From Clostridiales bacterium (GTDB taxonomy: Bacteria; Bacillota; Clostridia; Saccharofermentanales; Saccharofermentanaceae), in assembly GCA_017940895.1 (NCBI GenBank), contig JAGAXM010000022.1:1-64000 (forward strand): a stretch of 64,000 nt of DNA. The letters run 5' to 3'. Each line of letters starts with the position of its first letter. The first letter of the stretch is position 1. Below the pieces are notes generated by a model. It searched no databases and was not told the origin of the DNA. It was given only the letters and a program-made list of their open reading frames with translations. The position numbers were made by a program, and so were the translations under genes. This document shows positions 61,587 through 64,000 of this stretch, one piece after another.

Positions 61587-62836
61587 GAAAAAGTGTATTG
61601 AAGAAGACAGCCGCACTTTTGATGTGTATTATGATGCTGTTTTCTTCGAGCGCCTGTAATCTTGCCGAGCAGATCCGTAACAGCCTTCATGTCAGAATAA
61701 CTATCCAGCATGACATCTCGGTTCAGGAGATGACGAGACTGATCGTCAGTGCGATCAATGATAAGAGAAATACCGCCGATGTCTATTCGCAGATACCTTC
61801 GGATCAGAATGACGGATTATCTTATTCTTACTTCTATGAGTATATGAATATACTGCGTACCGTATCGACCCAGGACAATAACGGCAAAGTTGTCTCGTTC
61901 CGTATCATGAGTGATGACGAATGCCTTAATCTTCTTGGCGGTGATCTGATAAACAGATACGGTCAGATTAAAGGCGCCGAGCTTATGTATTCATCAGATG
62001 TAGAGTATCCTCTTTATATCTTCTTTTCGGTGAAGGAGAACGGAGAGGTAACACTGTCGAAGGACTGGGTTACTTCGATCATTAATATCTATAACTACAG
62101 CAATCACTATTTCACTTTGCTTGACGAGAGCAATGCGGATGCAGTAAAGGCTCTTCTTATGCCGGGCTTTAACGGGGAAGAGTATACGGATGAAGTTGTT
62201 TATGCCAAGGCGCAGATGCTTTGTGAATTCTACCGCTTAAGGGTAATGTCGAATATCAACGAATACGAGATCACAAGACTTGTACCGGGGCAGATGACAG
62301 TAAGGATCCCGGAGACTATCGCAGCTGAAGGAGATCTGTTCGAAGATCATATCGTATCGTTTACTTATCAGAACGGAGTCTACAATATCGATGACAAGAT
62401 CAACGCGGCTAATGACATAAATCTTGTCTATCTTGTAAGGGGAGATGAGAGGCTTATACGCGCAGGTAACGAGTATTCCTACAGTCAGCTCAACTCCGTT
62501 ATCGGAAGCGTTCCTTCGACTTTCTCGTATGATCCCGATAACAACATGATTATCGTTATCTATTCCGATCTTGTATTGAGATTTGACGATGTTGTTATGA
62601 CAGGGGAAGACTGGGAAGGCTCGCTTACTTCGATACATCTTATCAGCAGTTCCATCTACAGTCTCGGTTATAATCTGTACCCCGGAATGACCAGATCGCA
62701 GGTTCTGATGGCATATCCTTTCGCAGATGAGACGGGTTATACGATAACGGTCAATTCGGGCGCGAATGAATATGAGGTCACTATCCTGTTCTCGGAAGAC
62801 GGTACGGTTGAGTCTGTTAAAGTGATGAATAATTAA
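61583..62836 (+). CDS. Lipoprotein of unknown function
   Basis: This 417-residue protein has a lipoprotein signal ending in SSSAC (Cys25). The rest is soluble and acidic with no motif I can name. The last 70 residues (LYPGMTRSQVLMAYPFADE...) resemble small domains that repeat in secreted clostridial proteins. It is translated with the preceding lipoprotein. Its stop shares the TTAA palindrome with the stop of the opposing phosphatase gene. Confidence 0.6.
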   Translation: MRKSVLKKTAALLMCIMMLFSSSACNLAEQIRNSLHVRITIQHDISVQEMTRLIVSAINDKRNTADVYSQIPSDQNDGLSYSYFYEYMNILRTVSTQDNNGKVVSFRIMSDDECLNLLGGDLINRYGQIKGAELMYSSDVEYPLYIFFSVKENGEVTLSKDWVTSIINIYNYSNHYFTLLDESNADAVKALLMPGFNGEEYTDEVVYAKAQMLCEFYRLRVMSNINEYEITRLVPGQMTVRIPETIAAEGDLFEDHIVSFTYQNGVYNIDDKINAANDINLVYLVRGDERLIRAGNEYSYSQLNSVIGSVPSTFSYDPDNNMIIVIYSDLVLRFDDVVMTGEDWEGSLTSIHLISSSIYSLGYNLYPGMTRSQVLMAYPFADETGYTITVNSGANEYEVTILFSEDGTVESVKVMNN

Positions 62837-63576
62837 GAGCTTATTCTGTTTATAAGCTCGGTTACTTCGGAAGAAGACATTCCGTGGTGTTCCAGGAATG
62901 CGCGAGCACTGGAATCATACTCATCATCAAAGAACTTAAGAAGAGTTACCATGTTGTCGGCATCGGATCTTAAAGTGTGCTTCATGTTGTCGACTCTTGC
63001 CTCGATAAGAGGGTCGAGGAAATGCTTCGCATATTCATAAGATACTTTATAGTTAAGAACAATATCCTCGTGTGAAGCTCCGATGAGCATGTACAGCAGT
63101 GCCGCGATGACGCCTGTTCTGTCCTTGCCGTGAGCACAGTGGAAAAGGGTATACCCGTCAGTCTCTTTGATAAACACCCTCATTACCTCGACGATGCGCG
63201 GACCCAGTTCCTGCACCATAAGCACATAGAAATCACCCATGGTATGAGTTTCGAGGAACTTCATCGTGGGATCCGTCTTCGCATCCGGGTCTCCTAGAAA
63301 CAAGGGAATGTTATAGAAATTGGAATCCTTATCATCTCGAAAAGGGTTTCCGTAGTTACAAAGTTCTGCTTCTGATCTTAAATCGATGACAGTCTTTACG
63401 CCGAATTCTTTAAGTTCTTTAAATGCTTTGTCAGAAGCAAGTTGTGGTGAGCCGGAACGCAGAAGAATGCCTTTCCTGAAAACAACACCATTCGCACCCG
63501 GCATGCCGCCGAGCTCTCTGCAGTTTATAAGATCGTCAAAAAACAGACGCTGATCATCAGGATTGTAGTTATTCAT
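62833..63576 (-). CDS. Tyrosine/dual-specificity protein phosphatase
   Basis: This 247-residue protein has the CX5R active site HCAHGKDRTG, an upstream acidic loop, and the N-terminal NCRELGGMPG typical of bacterial PTP-like phosphatases (Y_phosphatase3 type). The substrate may be phosphotyrosine or phosphoinositides. No signal peptide is present. Confidence 0.88.
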   Translation of the reverse strand: MNNYNPDDQRLFFDDLINCRELGGMPGANGVVFRKGILLRSGSPQLASDKAFKELKEFGVKTVIDLRSEAELCNYGNPFRDDKDSNFYNIPLFLGDPDAKTDPTMKFLETHTMGDFYVLMVQELGPRIVEVMRVFIKETDGYTLFHCAHGKDRTGVIAALLYMLIGASHEDIVLNYKVSYEYAKHFLDPLIEARVDNMKHTLRSDADNMVTLLKFFDDEYDSSARAFLEHHGMSSSEVTELINRISS

Positions 63577-63603
63577 CGGCTGTTATTCTACAACATGTCG
63601 TTG

Positions 63604-63632
63604 TTGACATTCAACCGGTCGTGTACTAATAT
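63604..63632 (+). promoter_or_regulatory. Promoter of tRNA-Arg(ACG)
   Basis: A perfect TTGACA (63604-63609) and TAATAT (63627-63632) are 17 bases apart, 13 bases before the tRNA. Confidence 0.75.
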
Positions 63633-63645
63633 TAATAAGCTTTAC

Positions 63646-63722
63646 GCGCCCGTAGCTCAACTGGATAGAGTGTCTGACTACGGATCAGAAGGCTGCGGAT
63701 TCGAATTCTGCCGGGCGCGCCA
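63646..63722 (+). tRNA. tRNA-Arg(ACG)
   Basis: This is a complete 77-nt tRNA with acceptor stem GCGCCCG/CGGGCGC, anticodon loop CTACGGA (anticodon ACG, read as ICG after deamination), T loop TTCGAAT and encoded CCA. Confidence 0.95.
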
Positions 63723-63725
63723 TAT

Positions 63726-63755
63726 AATCGACCGTCGTTCGGCGGTCGATTTTTA
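63726..63755 (+). terminator. Terminator after tRNA-Arg(ACG)
   Basis: The stem AATCGACCG (63726-63734) pairs with CGGTCGATT (63743-63751) and is followed by T residues. Confidence 0.85.
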
Positions 63756-63782
63756 CTATCTGTTGATGTCAGGAGGCACGAT

Positions 63783-64000
63783 ATGGGCAGACTTTTAGTA
63801 GTGGTAGACATGCAGAATGACTTCGTTGACGGCGCTCTCGGGTTCGGGGGAGCGGACGGGATCATCGACGGTATCGCCCGTAAGATTGCTGATTATAAAA
63901 ATTCCGGCGATGAAGTTGTTTATACTCTGGATACTCATCACGAGAACTATTCCGAGACTCAGGAGGGTAGAAATCTTCCCGTTCCTCATTGCATCAAGGG
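63783..64000 (+). CDS. Isochorismatase/nicotinamidase-family cysteine hydrolase, 5' part
   Basis: The first 72 codons of a gene run off the window. The start reads MGRLLVVVDMQNDFVDG, with the family's catalytic Asp in VVDMQNDF, and later YTLDTHHENY with metal-ligand candidates, as in nicotinamidases (PncA). AGGAGG at about 63771 supports the ATG. The catalytic Lys and Cys lie beyond the window, so the exact substrate cannot be fixed. Confidence 0.8.
   Translation, partial: MGRLLVVVDMQNDFVDGALGFGGADGIIDGIARKIADYKNSGDEVVYTLDTHHENYSETQEGRNLPVPHCIK

Overview
The window looks like chromosome from an anaerobic, low-to-mid-GC member of the Clostridia (Bacillota). The grounds are strong AGGAGG-type ribosome binding sites, TTGACA/TATAAT promoters, a pyruvate-family indolepyruvate:ferredoxin oxidoreductase, a molybdopterin formate dehydrogenase, a Tad/Flp pilus locus, mini-RNase III, and the rpiB-upp-atp gene order also known from Bacillus. 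I cannot name the family or genus. No transposase, phage gene, plasmid gene or CRISPR array was seen.

Layout. 1-543: terminators, a structured tRNA-derived element and tRNA-Gly(TCC). 694-13395: one very tight 11-gene run that encodes a Cys-type formate dehydrogenase with an Fe-S flavoprotein partner, then the machinery for its cofactor: molybdate uptake (modABC) and molybdopterin synthesis (moaA, moaC, moeA, a MobA-MobB fusion, a MOSC-MogA fusion and a second MoeA-like protein). 13444-21631: HD hydrolase, AraC regulator with a divergent MATE exporter, a large hybrid histidine kinase, a MutS-like ATPase and a TerB-like protein. 21699-22005: tRNA-Arg(TCT) and tRNA-Leu(GAG). 22102-27521: a secreted DUF4214-SGNH protein, a GNAT acetyltransferase, iorAB and a YhaM-like nuclease. 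27670-28455: an SDR. 28560-33998: a five-gene surface-glycan cluster that looks more AT-rich than its flanks. 34003-37046: metF, an OGG-type glycosylase and an RNA methyltransferase. 37460-46333: proA-rpiB-upp followed by the F-type ATP synthase genes. 46334-51256: a compact Tad pilus locus on the minus strand. 51427-55657: metK, recD2, comF. 55714-62836: a structured RNA, then cysE, cysS, mrnC, rlmB and two lipoproteins. 62833-64000: a tyrosine phosphatase, tRNA-Arg(ACG) and the start of an isochorismatase-family gene.

Most notable. (1) There is no separate ATP synthase delta gene. The C-terminal domain of delta is instead fused in frame to the N-terminus of the alpha subunit, and the delta N-terminal domain is absent from the operon. 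(2) Four 10-bp iterons matching Spo0A 0A boxes sit between the tad locus and metK. (3) An unassigned structured RNA of about 170 nt with its own promoter precedes cysE-cysS. (4) All six convergent gene junctions in the window have gaps of 4 nt or less, or overlap, leaving no room for intrinsic terminators. (5) TadB and TadC are fused into one protein.

All calls come from reading the sequence by eye. Family names rest on motifs recognised from memory, and no database search was run.
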